Below the pieces are notes generated by a model that made no database searches, was not told the origin of the DNA, and saw only the letters and a program-made list of their open reading frames with translations. A DNA stretch of 64,000 nucleotides, from the NCBI GenBank assembly GCA_003194525.1, contig NBIV01000004.1, forward strand, positions 558,001 through 622,000. The letters run 5' to 3'. Shown here piece after piece: positions 33,405-43,721 of this stretch (the first letter of the stretch is position 1; each line of letters opens with the position of its first letter). The position numbers and the translations under genes were made by a program. This DNA is from Gracilariopsis chorda (Eukaryota; Rhodophyta; Florideophyceae; Gracilariales; Gracilariaceae).

Positions 33405-34662
33405 TTATATGTACACTAGATTTGCATGGTCTGTGTAGATCGAGGTGGTTCGTCCAGCTTTTAAGTAGTTCATGCAACACAATGCTTCGGAAATGGCATA
33501 TCCTTCCTTCTCGGAGACGCTCCATTGCTCCGAGGCTCCCTTAAATGCCCCAGAGAGAAAACACATAGGCTCGTGGTGCTGGTCCTCGACGGGTCTACCT
33601 TTTTCTTTTGCCGGAGATTGCGTGAGGATGGCGGAACAGTGGAAGTCGGAGGCGTCGGTGAATAGATAGGTCTGGTAGCCTTTTTTAGGGAGTGACAGTC
33701 TGGTAGCTGCGGCTACTTGCGATATCACCTTTTCAAATGCAATGGTGTGCTCGGTGCCCCACGACTCGCTAATGCGAATCTTCTCTACTGCTATTTTGGT
33801 CCTCTTGTCAGCCTTCCTGTACGCGTCCTCGAGGAGGTTGTGGAGCGGTTCGATTATCTTGGAAAAGTTCGGGATTGAAGTTCTCATCCAGTTCGCGGCA
33901 CAAATGAGTTGCTGCAGTTTGCTACCAATCTCGGGTTTCCGCATGTTCAGCAACGCATCGATAATGCGCGGATCAACACTGACGCCTTCCTTCGATATGA
34001 TACGGCCGCAGAACTTGATTTCTTTGCAATAGAAGCAAGATTTGGCGGGGTTGATCTTGAAACCCACTTCTTTGCAGACTTTTAGGAACGCTTCGATGTC
34101 TTCTAACAGCTCGGCTTCCGACTTCTCGTACATGGGAAAGTCATCCAGCCACTGTACCATGCGCTTCACCCTCTCGGTGAAGTGTTCGCCAGTCACGGAC
34201 TGAAAGTGATTACCGGACTCCGTTCCTCCCTGTAACGTTCGCGCTGGGCAGTAGATTCCATCTGGAGTTTGTATTGCCATAATGTCCTGGGACTCTGCGT
34301 CGAGGGGAGTTTGCCAATAGCCGTGTGTGAAATCGATAGTTTGAAAACACTCGCTCTCGCTGCAGTCTTGGAGTACTGACTGCAGATGCGGCATCGCTGA
34401 TTGCAGAGGAAGCGTTCTTGCGTTTGTCCCTCGGAGGTCGACTGTGAAACGAAGTTTGTCTGTTCCAGGTTTTGGTACAGCGAGTGCAGGGCTCGGCCAA
34501 CGTGCGCTAGAGTTCTTGTAGAGTGCTCCGATCTTCTCCAGTTGCTGAACCGTATGACGGATGAAGACTCTCTGGTTGGGCGCGTATCGTCTTTGTGCGC
34601 ATCGGAAGGGCTTTGCGTTCGGTTTAAGCTTGATTGAAAATGGTCGTACCTGCGCGGGGGGG
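33405..34662 (-). pseudogene. Gypsy-C reverse transcriptase and RNase H
   Basis: The frame is open from about 34660 to 33405. RT motifs are seen in order: KPNAKPFRCAQRRYAPNQ (thumb-proximal N-terminus), ARWPSPALAVPKPG, IDFTHGYWQTPLD and the catalytic box VQWLDDFPMYEKSEAELLED. Both Asp are present but the usual Tyr is Trp (WLDD). RNase H follows with YLFTDASDFHCSAIL, SVSEKEGYAISEAL and SIYTDHANL. Upstream, the frame joins the protease side only through a frameshift at an eight-G run (34656-34663). Apart from that shift, the RT domain looks intact. Confidence 0.88.
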
Positions 34663-35408
34663 GTCTGGACCGAGCTTGATCCGAAAACAGTTGCGATGTG
34701 TATTGAGTAGCAGCTTCAGTGTCTCTGCGCCTTTGGCTGACATGCCATTCTCCCTGGCGTTGGCGACTGCCTTCTCCATTGCTTCTTGGATAGATGATTT
34801 CGAGTTGATTCCGAATCCTGCTTCTAAGCAATCTTGAGGTTCCACTGGGTCGTCGTCGGCGCCACGGTAGCTCAACCCCTTGAAAGATGTCGAAGAAATT
34901 TGGATGGTATCTGCCCTTAGTTCCTCTTCTGACATCCCATCTATGGCCTCGCGTACCCTCTACAGGTGCTCCACGAGTTCGAATCACATGACTCTTAGCA
35001 ACGGACTTCCCAAAAGCACCTCTGGCATGTCTTCATCGAAGACGAGGAATTCTACGTCTCTGATGCGGACAGGCGGGCCGGTGTTTGGCAATACGATGGT
35101 CAGAGACAGTTTGGTCTTTCCCGAAGCTGTGGAAACAACTGTCAGTCCCTTTCCCTTAACTGCAGGCTCGAGGACCACTGGCCTCTCAAACCGATGGAAC
35201 GAGGTATCTGGGTACTTTAAACAGATTGCATCGAAAATATAAAGGAGATTGCGGATTTGTCGGCGCCAGAATCTCCGAGACCTACCGTTTGCACGTCGCT
35301 CAACAGCATAGAGTAACGGCCTTCTTCCTCGGTCGGGATTGCATTAAGTGCAGAACGGGGAGAGGCGAGCTTTGCATTCTTGTCGCGCTTCCTCTTCTTG
35401 CCGAACAA
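34663..35408 (-). pseudogene. Gypsy-C protease region
   Basis: Frame 35408-35217 contains VGLGDSGADKSAISF, an aspartic protease active site of the DSGA type. Frame 35178-34984 holds FLVFDEDMPEVLLGSPLL, which fits the second conserved protease motif. Frame 34935-34624 is the linker to RT (LLLNTHRNCFRIKLGPDPP). The three lie in different frames or are separated by stops, so the protease is broken. It would have processed the Gag-Pol polyprotein. Confidence 0.8.
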
Positions 35409-35507
35409 TTTTTCTAAGAGCTGGTTCTGCTTCTCTTTGGGCGTGACAGGACACTTCCTGATGGGGTGGAAGTCGTCGCACTATTCCATGTTTAGGCAGG
35501 GCTTGTC

Positions 35508-36286
35508 CTAGATATCGCTATTCCCCTTATTCCCTGGTGCAATCGACTCTTCACTCTTACACAGCCGCTCGTGAACTGAGCGGTAGGTCTTCTGGGTTTT
35601 CTTCGGTGGATGCTGCCTGCTGTTCTTCCTTTGTCCATGTCCGTGCTTGCGTTTTAGCTTCAGAGCTGCCAACTGGACAGCATGGACTTGGTCCACAAGT
35701 GTAGATAGAGTTTTGGCAAAGAACGTCAGATTCCCTTTTTGCTCGGCGGCCCACAATGCCATCTGATCTTGGAGTAGTTGCTTGAGCTCCGGAGGTTCGA
35801 CTTTGTGCACCAGCTTCGTGATCAGTTGCTTGCATCGATCCGTTTCCGTTAAAACTTCAGAGGCATTGTGCTCGTCTAGAGCGGAGATAATGTCCAGCAC
35901 AAACTGTTTGGCAGTTCCAGCGCGGTATGTAGGAAGCAGTTTGTATGTGACAAGAAGTTGGCCTCTTCAACTCGATCTTTCAGGTCTCTCGACGTATTTG
36001 CGAGGCGGGAGTCGAACCAATCCTTGACAGCTTCGTCTGTGGCCTCTTCTTCCTTCGATGCACAGGCAATCCTGCCCAAAATACACAGACTGTGCAAAAG
36101 CTTTGGCTTGATACACTGGCGGATAGACGTGGGTTTGATTTCCTGACTGGCTGGTCTGCCTGTGTTGATGTCTTCAACGCGTTCCTGATAGGAGGCGTCG
36201 ACTGTCTCGAAACGGATAAGCTCGGGTTGTATGCCTTTTTCCAGAGTAGGGGCCTGTATAGTGTTCACCAATCCGTACGCCGACAT
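35508..36286 (-). pseudogene. Gypsy-C gag region
   Basis: From the likely ATG at 36286 (MSAYGLVNTIQAPTLEKG), frame 36286-35876 and then frame 35900-35508 fill the gag position between the 5' LTR and protease. The pieces are rich in charged helices (SKEEEATDEAVKDWFDSRLA; ALWAAEQKGNLTFFAKTLST), with a basic stretch (KLKRKHGHGQRK) near the end as in nucleic-acid-binding Gag tails. I see no zinc knuckle in frame. Assignment rests on position and character. Confidence 0.65.
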
Positions 36287-36327
36287 TTTCTCGTTGCAAC
36301 GTCGCGATACGATTTGACAAAGCGCTT

Positions 36328-36689
36328 TGTTGGTCGCGTATGTCGCGCAGAGGGAATAAATAGGACTCGCAGCTGTGCAAGAACGGCAAGAAAACGGGCA
36401 CAAGCCCTTAGAAAACAGTCTGAGATTCCCACCTTCGTCCAAGGCCACTTCGTCTTGGAGGCCGGGCTTTTATTCTGCGCTCCAGTTCCACACAGAATCT
36501 CTCGCAGTCTGCTACGTAGGGTGCTCTGTGCGGTGCCTTCTGAAAGCCACCTACGACTGCGTAGGTTGCCCGCGCATGCTCTATCAAAATCAAAGTAATT
36601 CAATTCGATACTACATTGGGTAACGCTGGTTGCCCAATTGGCGTAGACTGCATCAACTAACGCTGTCGAATATTCTCGGTGCATCAACA
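36328..36689 (-). repeat. 5' LTR of Gypsy-C
   Basis: This 362-bp partner of 31286-31646 differs by scattered substitutions and single-base indels, under 10 percent by eye. The palindrome CAAAGCGCTTTG straddles its inner edge. I could not identify the tRNA for the primer site. Confidence 0.9.
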
Positions 36690-37279
36690 TTCGAAGGCTT
36701 TAAACTGCACTGATAAAACTGCCCTAGTTCTTTGAAAGTGCAATACTACAATACAAAAGAAGGAAAAATAGCCACAGTTGCTGTTAATGCGTTATGTTAC
36801 ACAAAAAACTGATTCGCATGAATCAGGAAGGCTGTTATGTTGAAGATTCGCACACTAATGGGCAGGATATAAACCTTATTACAGAGCTATACGATGAAGA
36901 ACATAGAAGTCTTCTGGAAAGACGACAGGAAAAACTTGACCAAGAACAGAAAACAGGGCAGGAAATCATGGTGGACGGCAGATGGGATGCAAAGGCATTG
37001 AGCATAAGAAAAGCGTTTTAACTTGGTCAATTGGCCTAGAAACGCTGCGCAGAGATCTAGTCAGGTGTGAAAGAACGAAGAGAGAGGTAGGCGATGTTTT
37101 GGTAGCTTTATGACAATTCTGTATTTGTACTAGTTAGGAGTAAATGGGACCTCTCAGAGTAGTTTAGCTGAAAGAATTCCCGCTCTATTTGCTGTGGTTT
37201 CATGCGCGCGATGGCGCAAACTGATATATCAAAGCAGTTTGTCGTTCACACAAGCAAGGCGATACGTCCTATGACGTTC
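36690..37279. other. Unassigned spacer with one small frame
   Basis: Frame 36794-37021 (plus, 75 residues, MLHKKLIRMNQEGCYVED...) is charged and probably helical (LLERRQEKLDQEQKTGQE). It has no domain I can name. It could be the start of a degraded gene or chance. Confidence 0.3.
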
Positions 37280-37606
37280 TCAGGCAGAGAAACTGACGCC
37301 ACCCTCGCCAAATGCGAGGGTTGTGGATGAAGGATATATTTTTGCTAACTCTACTCCAAAGGATTCCTTTTTACTGACAATGTACTCTATCGCATCTTCA
37401 TTGCCTCCATCATCATCGTCGTTGTTGTATGTTTCCGTGTTCTTTTGCCTCCCATATGTGAACCTCTTTCCCCTCCACCGCCTTTGGATAATTATGTACG
37501 CAATGACCTCCTTGAACTCAGACGATGTAGGATCCAGTATTTTAAATAGCTCAACGTCCCCTTGTTCTTGTCTTTCCACCTCCGACCGATCCTTTTTCTT
37601 CTTCAA
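37280..37606 (-). CDS. Hypothetical acidic protein or gene fragment
   Basis: This 108-residue frame starts MKKKKDRSEVERQEQGDVEL and contains FKEVIAYIIIQRRWRGKRF and an acidic tract NDDDDGGNEDAIEY. No known family is recognised. It lies downstream of, and on the same strand as, 38323-37736, and the two may be parts of one gene separated by a frameshift or intron. Both diverge from the pogo-like transposase at 38.57 kb, so they could be a partner gene of that element. Codon-like composition and length make chance less likely, but confidence is low. Confidence 0.35.
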   Translation of the reverse strand: MKKKKDRSEVERQEQGDVELFKILDPTSSEFKEVIAYIIIQRRWRGKRFTYGRQKNTETYNNDDDDGGNEDAIEYIVSKKESFGVELAKIYPSSTTLAFGEGGVSFSA

Positions 37607-37735
37607 GATTCGATTACCCTCTACAAGCCTCGCATGAATTCTCCTCGGCGTATCCGCTACCCTTCATTCCTCTTCTAGGTTTCTTTGTTCTAGCTTTTGC
37701 ATCTTTATTCCTTTTGGACGCACTTGCTCATTACT

Positions 37736-38323
37736 CTAAACCATTCCTCCTTCTTGTTCTTCTTTGCCTGCTGGTGCAGTATTACCGACGTCAGTCGAAG
37801 TTTGTTGTTTCCAATGATCCTCAGGGCATTCCTTTCCAACTGCATGGATACAGTTTGTTGAACTATATTTCGGCGATGCTGACTTGGTTTCCTTTTTATT
37901 CTCGTCATCGAAAGAGTTGTTCTGCAGAGGAAGGTAGTCTGCAGTAGAAGTCCATTTGAAAGGCGGAGTAAACACAATAATTCCATCCTTTGCCTTCTTG
38001 TCTGCCTGTTTACGATACTGCTCTTGAACAATGTTCTCCAATAAATCATCGCTCGCCACAGATATCTTCATTGATTGAAATGACATCCTAGCAGCAAGAA
38101 TGTGCTGCGTATGTCCTGCTAGTTGATGCCATGTGCTTCTCTTCGAGGAGAAGCTGCGTTGCATTCTATACTTTTTCCTGCAAATTTCCTGTATTCCAAG
38201 ACAGAATGTCTTGGCCCGCTGACTGCATCCCTGCGCTGATTCCTCAATCCACGAACAATGTCTCGACTTGTGTAAACCGTTTTTTCCTGCTGATATTGAT
38301 ATTGCATTGAGTACCCTTCTCAA
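37736..38323 (-). CDS. Hypothetical protein, possibly linked to the pogo-like element
   Basis: This 195-residue frame (MRRVLNAISISAGKNGLHKS...) is basic and hydrophilic in its N-terminal half. A helical charged stretch follows (DDLLENIVQEQYRKQADKKA), then IIVFTPPFKWTSTADYLPLQ and a Ser/Lys/Asn-rich tail. No domain is recognised. It starts about 245 bp upstream of, and divergent from, the plus-strand transposase. That arrangement would fit a shared promoter region at 38324-38567. It could equally be an unrelated host gene or a decayed frame. Confidence 0.35.
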   Translation of the reverse strand: MRRVLNAISISAGKNGLHKSRHCSWIEESAQGCSQRAKTFCLGIQEICRKKYRMQRSFSSKRSTWHQLAGHTQHILAARMSFQSMKISVASDDLLENIVQEQYRKQADKKAKDGIIVFTPPFKWTSTADYLPLQNNSFDDENKKETKSASPKYSSTNCIHAVGKECPEDHWKQQTSTDVGNTAPAGKEEQEGGMV

Positions 38324-38567
38324 GGGCTTAATTATGAACAGGGGGATATTTTGAACGATTTCCCGCCACTCTCTTCACACCCGAAATTCCTCACCCACAA
38401 CCGAAAGGCCAAAACAAGAAGGGTTTAAATGCCTCCCGCCAAATAAAGCATGCGCATGTGAGCCAGTTGTAGACGATAAACGCCACCAAGGCTCTGTAGA
38501 AGCTCAATCAGATGAGTAATGTAGTCAAAACACTCCACAGGACTCCCATAGCAGTCACGACACTACA

Positions 38568-40500
38568 ATGCCTCCCTCGATGCGCAAACAGGCAGCCGAC
38601 TACAAAAAGCGGATCCAGCGACTCTCAGCTCAAGCCGAAAACCGTCTTCGCGCCGTTAAGCTCCTTAAGGGAGGCCGAAACATTCGCACTACAGCAAGAG
38701 CAACACATGTCTCAACTGGAACCGTGCAACACCTTGGAAGGTGCCTTCTTTCTAAGAACGACAGCGAATTGTCTCGCCTGACAAGCACAACAATCTGTTC
38801 TGGTAGACCGCGCGTTATAAGACCTGAGGAGGCAGAACGGATTGATTCAAGACTGAAACTGGCAGCCAATCTAGGGTTTGCTGTTGGAAAACCTCAGCTT
38901 AAACAGTCTTCTCCCGAGTAGCAGCCGACGGACGAAAGGGATACAAAAATGGCTTCCAAGCGATGAAGTAATGATGAAGTAATTCGCACGTATCGTGCAC
39001 AAAACAAAGACATCTCCTACAAACGCATTAAGAACAAGGAGTTCGCAAAGCTAGGCGCCGAAAACTACGCTCACATCGAAACCTTCTTTGCTGCTCTAGA
39101 CGATTTGCAACGCGAGCACCCTGGCATTTTATTGAAAGCCCATCGCATGTGGAATCTCGATGAAACTGCAGATGCATGCACGCTTGGAAAATGGGAAAAT
39201 GGTTTCACTTCAAGTGAAACGAAGAATGGTGGACACAGAGGCGTTAAGTCCACGTATGGTGCGAGTAAGCACATAACTGCTGTAATTGCTGCGTCAGCCG
39301 CCGGGAAAATGACCCCTCCATACTTTATAATTGCAGGCAAACGGATGAAAGATGATTGGAATAGCCCAGTTTCAGGGCATCTATCGGTTCCGCCGTTTGG
39401 TATTATCAAACGATTTATACAGCCTGGCTGGTTCCCCTCTGACAGTTGTATTTCTCTAACAGAGAATGGGTCTATGAAAGGTCCCGTGTTACAGGCATTT
39501 GTGCAGCATGTTCATAACACCGCTCGAAATCAGATCACAGAGAAAGAAGCCTTGCTTCTTTTCTTTGATGGTCACTCGTCTCGCAAGCATCCAGGATGGA
39601 TAGATTACTGCTCTGATAATATCATGGAGGCTATAATTAATTCCGCCAATACGTCGCATATTCTCCAGCCGTGCAACAAACTTATAAACAAGCGCTTCCA
39701 TGAGCTTATTGGAGATATTCGAGATGAGTTCTGAAGACAGGGCGTCTTTGATGCAACAAAAGTGAACTTCAATCTGGCATGTGCTGTTTATGCCTGGGAA
39801 AACATTACTTCAGAACTGATCCAAGCCTCGTTTAAAGTTACTGGCACGTTTCCGTTCCAGCGGAAGTTTGCTGAAAATACAAGAAGTTTAAAAACGAGCA
39901 GAATGAGGTGGTGGATGCGAGAGAAAAACAACTGAATGGAGCCACAGTCGCCTCTACGCTTCCAGCAGTTCGCAAGCGCCACTCCGACCAAGCCGTTTTC
40001 AACCAGATGATGAAAATTATAGAAGGCAAAGAAGGTATGTCAATGAAACTTCAGAAGATTCAAACAATACTGAAGAAAGAGGAAACATTCAAAAGCATCT
40101 TAATGGAGAAGATAAAATGAAGAAGTAAAATGCAAAACAGTGACAACAGCCAGAGGCGTGAGCAAAATCTGTATGATGCTGGAACCCCAGCAGAGTAGGT
40201 AACGCGAGGGAACAATTACGTCGAAGAAAAGCCGCGGAGCAGGAGAAAGCAAGAGCAGGACCAGAGCGATTGGCGGAGAAAGTGCGCAAAACAAAAGAGC
40301 GAGTTGCTGCGCGTGAGAAAACGGAAGCAGCTGCCGAAAAACGGGCGGCCGAACGAGAGAGAAAACTTCTCCAAAAACTGGCAGACCGAGAGCAACGTCT
40401 TGTAAAAGTTCTGCAAAGACAGAAACATACAATTGAAAGAGAGCATATTAAGGAGCTTCGTCGGTGTGCACGTCAGTTTGGTCAGAAGTGGGCAAAATAG
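38568..40500 (+). pseudogene. pogo/Tigger-like (DDE_1) transposase, broken
   Basis: An N-terminal helix-turn-helix region (38568-38921: RKQAADYKKRIQRLSAQAEN, GGRNIRTTARATHVSTGTVQ) is followed after frame changes near 38922-39104 by a DDE_1 nuclease (39105-39734). This has first Asp in MWNLDETADACTL and second in LLLFFDGHSSRKHPG. The third position reads QPCNKLINKRF where the family has QPLD, so Asp is replaced by Asn. A TGA at 39732-39734 precedes in-frame continuation (GVFDATKVNF, VTGTFPFQRKF), also typical of the family. A coiled-coil tail, Lys/Glu/Arg-rich, occupies 39908-40500 in other frames. Terminal repeats were not found. The gene is inactive as written. Confidence 0.85.
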
Positions 40501-40859
40501 ATGCGTTCAAACAGTAATAAGTCGCATCACCGCAGCGGAAAGCCAAAGCACATACCTGTATCTTCGTTTTAGTATGCCACCCAGCTTGTTTTTGAGGTGG
40601 TTGGAGACGCTGTAGACGTTAGGAGCGAGGGGTTTACCGTGTTTCAAATTACTCCGCCCCGCTTTGATGGAGGTTCTGGGTGCACGGGAGAGATATTGAG
40701 GTTCTAGCCGTCATCATGAAGCTTGTGCAACGTTCTGCACACCGTCGTAATCAGCTCTCTAAGCTGCATTACTTGTGAGCTGTTTGGAAACGAACGGCTC
40801 AATAGAAAGTAATTTGTCATTTAAATTACCGTTAGCTGTTCCAAATTTAGCCTCTGAGA

Positions 40860-41622
40860 ATGGTACGTTAGTTTTTACATTCTTCAAATTTTGTTTACAG
40901 AGGACGAGTCTATGTAAATTGTTGCGTTAAGTAATGGAATCTAGTAGATATTTTGTAAGCCTGACGATTATCTTAGTCTATGTAAGAACGAATTTGATGC
41001 CCATGAGTAACGTGTAGAAAAATAAGCTCACGGTTTTAATTGTAGTAGGTTATGGGCCCAGCACGCCGACTACCTCTGAGCTTCAGCTGTTAAACTCTTC
41101 TTTGTCTTACCGTCTGTTCCATCGGCCATCGTTTGTCTGAATCGGCAATCAATGAGTTTTCCTAGTGATCCCGAGTCGTCTGTTGGGATTGATCTGCAAA
41201 AAGGTTTGCCTCTGCTCACATCGTCAAATTACTTCATGTGGTCGAAGAAGTTGGAACTTGTTTGGAAGAGTAAGAGCTTGTGGTAAATTGTAAACGGAAC
41301 TGAATCCGAAGCGGAACTGCGAGACGCTAGTTATGACAAGTATGCTGGTCGCAGAGACACTGCTCTCTCTACTATTCTCCTCTTGGTGCAAGACTCCTGT
41401 GTTGCACCTCTTCTAAAGATGACGAACCCCTCTGAAGTTTGGAAAAACCTGACTTCGCAATATCGGATTTTCAGTCATGCTAGTCGTGATGCGTTACTCG
41501 ACAAGTAACAGAGTATGCAGATGGCTCTCGATGAGTATATACTGGAGTATCGTGCTCGCTTGGCTGAGCTGGAATCCACCTCCATACGCATTGTAAATAG
41601 TGAAATATCTCGATGTTCCGAG
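40860..41622 (+). pseudogene. Copia-C-family 5' fragment (LTR end, primer site, gag start)
   Basis: From about 40976 the sequence parallels Copia-C: LTR end (AGAACGAATTTGATGCCCAT), primer site at 41048-41066 and a Gag start at ATG 41152. The Gag reads LLTSSNYFMWSKKLELVWKS, with TAA where Copia-C has Trp-Ala, and continues DTALSTILLLVQDSCVAP and EYRARLAELEST. Similarity to Gag ends at about 41600, just before a 31-bp tandem duplication. It is a truncated copy, not joined to integrase or RT. Confidence 0.85.
41048..41066 (+). promoter_or_regulatory. Primer binding site complementary to the anticodon arm of initiator tRNA-Met
   Basis: GGTTATGGGCCCAGCACGC is the exact complement of GCGTGCTGGGCCCATAACC, the anticodon stem-loop (CAU) typical of eukaryotic initiator tRNA-Met as I remember it. 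This is the half-tRNA priming mode known for Drosophila copia. Confidence 0.75.
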
Positions 41623-41692
41623 GAACTGGACTTGGTACGCACCCACCGCGCATGAACTGGACTTGGTACGCACCCACCGCGCATGAACTGGA
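41623..41692. repeat. 31-bp tandem duplication
   Basis: 41623-41653 and 41654-41684 are identical 31-bp copies (starting GAACTGGACTTGGTACGCAC), followed by a partial third (GAACTGGA). The array marks the right edge of the Copia-C-family fragment and may be a repair scar. Confidence 0.9.
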
Positions 41693-43721
41693 TTTTCAAG
41701 GGCACCGCAGAACTGGATTATTTGAGCCAATTTTGGTTGTGGGGAGCTACAGGACGTCTGGCCGATACCACTTTGGCGGAGGCGATCTTCGTTGTTGTTC
41801 GCTTGACCAACTGCAGTATGGATCGTGTTCGATATATGCTATCCTGTAGCATTTCAAGTTACTGGCCCACTACTCCCGGGAACAGGATATATCCTCTGGA
41901 TCATCCTGTGGGACCTCAGTTCTGCTGAGATCTTGGTGATGGTTTGTGAACCTCAACCTCTCCCTTTTCCAAAAGTAAAAGATCTGTCGCTTGGCAACAG
42001 CCTGAAGGCGAACAATAAATAAATATTGAAAGACTCACATTATAGCCACGAAGCCTTGAGCAATCTCCAAGAGCACTAGATTCCAATCTTTGAGTCGCTG
42101 TAATATCATCGAGGCATGGCCCTTAGTTATGGATTCAGACAGAATATGAAGCTCGGAAGACCAAACATATCAACCTCAACAAGGATAAACGTTGCTGGGT
42201 AGATTTAGACTCTTTCAGCCAATGTAAACCACCGAAGGTAAGTGCAACGTTGTGCTCAGCCAAAATTTCTTCTCCAAATACCAAGAGTATTATTTTTCTT
42301 CTGCAAATACCAAGAGTACTCTTTGTGTACAAATCAATCGTGCCATACAGTTTCAACGCCCGGATTGTTGTAGTGGGTGGCGCATTGGACTCCATTCTTC
42401 GACGAAAGAGATGTTTCATTGCAGGCGTGCAGGAAACTCTTTGAGAAATGCGGTACACAAGGAGATGCAGGGCCCGCGCACGAGCAGCATGGTGTGGCTA
42501 GTCTGACGGAGCTTAAATTGTAGTGTGGTCGTTCTGAATGTTGAATGCGTTGAAACGGTGCGAAATTGTTGAAGTGGGGTGCACGTTTGATGCAGCCAAT
42601 TAAATAACAGCAAGGCAAGAAAGCTCGAAGAATGAATAACGAAATCAAAGCATCGATATCGCATTCAAGGTTGTGCCGAATGAAATCGTCATCGATTGAG
42701 TGTGAGTTGGGAACCGAATTATCAACGGCACCATGGATCGCCTAGTACCTAAAAATAGGTTACTGTTCGTGTACTCCTCACTGGTCCGATGCGATGCCCT
42801 CGAAAGTTACCAAGCGGTCATCTCTGTAATCCTTGCTTGCTATGGGAGCCCAGATCGCAAAACCCAATTCGCTCCTGCTGCTTGGTCACGATTGGAGAGT
42901 CAGACGAATCATACAAATAGGTGCTGCGTTTGTTCTAAACTTCACATGGTCTTTACAACCCCTTCGCGTTCCGCAAACATCTAGGCGCCTAATGTTTTTT
43001 TCGAATCCAAGCGCCTCTGGTACGCGTTGACAATCTGGGAGCTTTCCACGCTCTTCTATCAAACGGAAAGTGTCATAGCGTTTCAAGCAATTCAGAGGAA
43101 TTCTTTGTTTTAATTACAGTGACGGTGAGGTAGGATATCCTCAGCAACCAGAAAATATGCAAAAGCATGATGGTGAGTCAGCAAGGCGTAGAATACCAAC
43201 GGTACCTTTTGTGCACTCCTGATACTGCTCGACGTTTACAGTCCGTGTGGTATCCTGCCACATATGCTACCAACGAGCATAACAAACACCTCACGTTTAC
43301 ACGCCTGGTACAGGAATGTCTGTCTGTGGTGTCGTCTCCGTTTCGCCCATCTGCAGCATCCCAGGACCTGTTAGCTGCCGACGAATGAATCGATATTTGT
43401 TCCTGCCAACAAAACCTCTTTTCTCCGCTTCTCGCCACTCCAGCATTATCTCAGTATAGCGACATGATGTCCTTGAAAATGAAGGCTCTTATCATACTCT
43501 TCTATCAGTCGAAATGTGTAATTGCTAGGTGGCCAGAGGTACTTATTCAACAATCAGGCAAAAACGAAAACATGTCACCAAACTCATGCAGCGCACGCAG
43601 CAGTCGCAGAATGTAAGCAAACTTCTTGATTGCTCTTCCAAAAGCCTCCACTCTCGGCTCGACCATATCTTATCCAGCCTTGCCAGCCGTAAGATTCCCT
43701 GAGGGCTAATTAGGCCCAAAA
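41693..43721. other. Unassigned spacer
   Basis: About 2 kb without a recognisable gene. There is a short tandem near 42277-42325 (two units of CAAATACCAAGAGTA). The frames are short and overlap on both strands. Confidence 0.4.

Larger units (their letters stand above)
31286..36689 (-). mobile_element. Gypsy-C LTR retrotransposon, mildly decayed
   Basis: LTRs of 361 bp (31286-31646) and 362 bp (36328-36689) begin TGTTGGTCGCG and end CATCAACA. Minus-strand gag, protease, RT, RNase H and integrase lie between them in Ty3/Gypsy order, so the right LTR is 5'. The flanks ATCGA (31281-31285) and TTCGA (36690-36694) agree at four of five positions, a probable target duplication. A G-rich purine tract on the minus strand abuts the 3' LTR. 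Frames are long but interrupted by a few stops and shifts, so the copy is probably inactive but not ancient. Confidence 0.92.

Noticed and set aside
34193-34987. 264-residue minus-strand frame
   Set aside because: It is an alternative frame over the Gypsy-C RT and protease linker; the RT motifs lie in the other frames.
40089-40446. Minus-strand Leu/Phe/Ser-rich frames
   Set aside because: Antisense of the coiled-coil tail of the pogo-like transposase.
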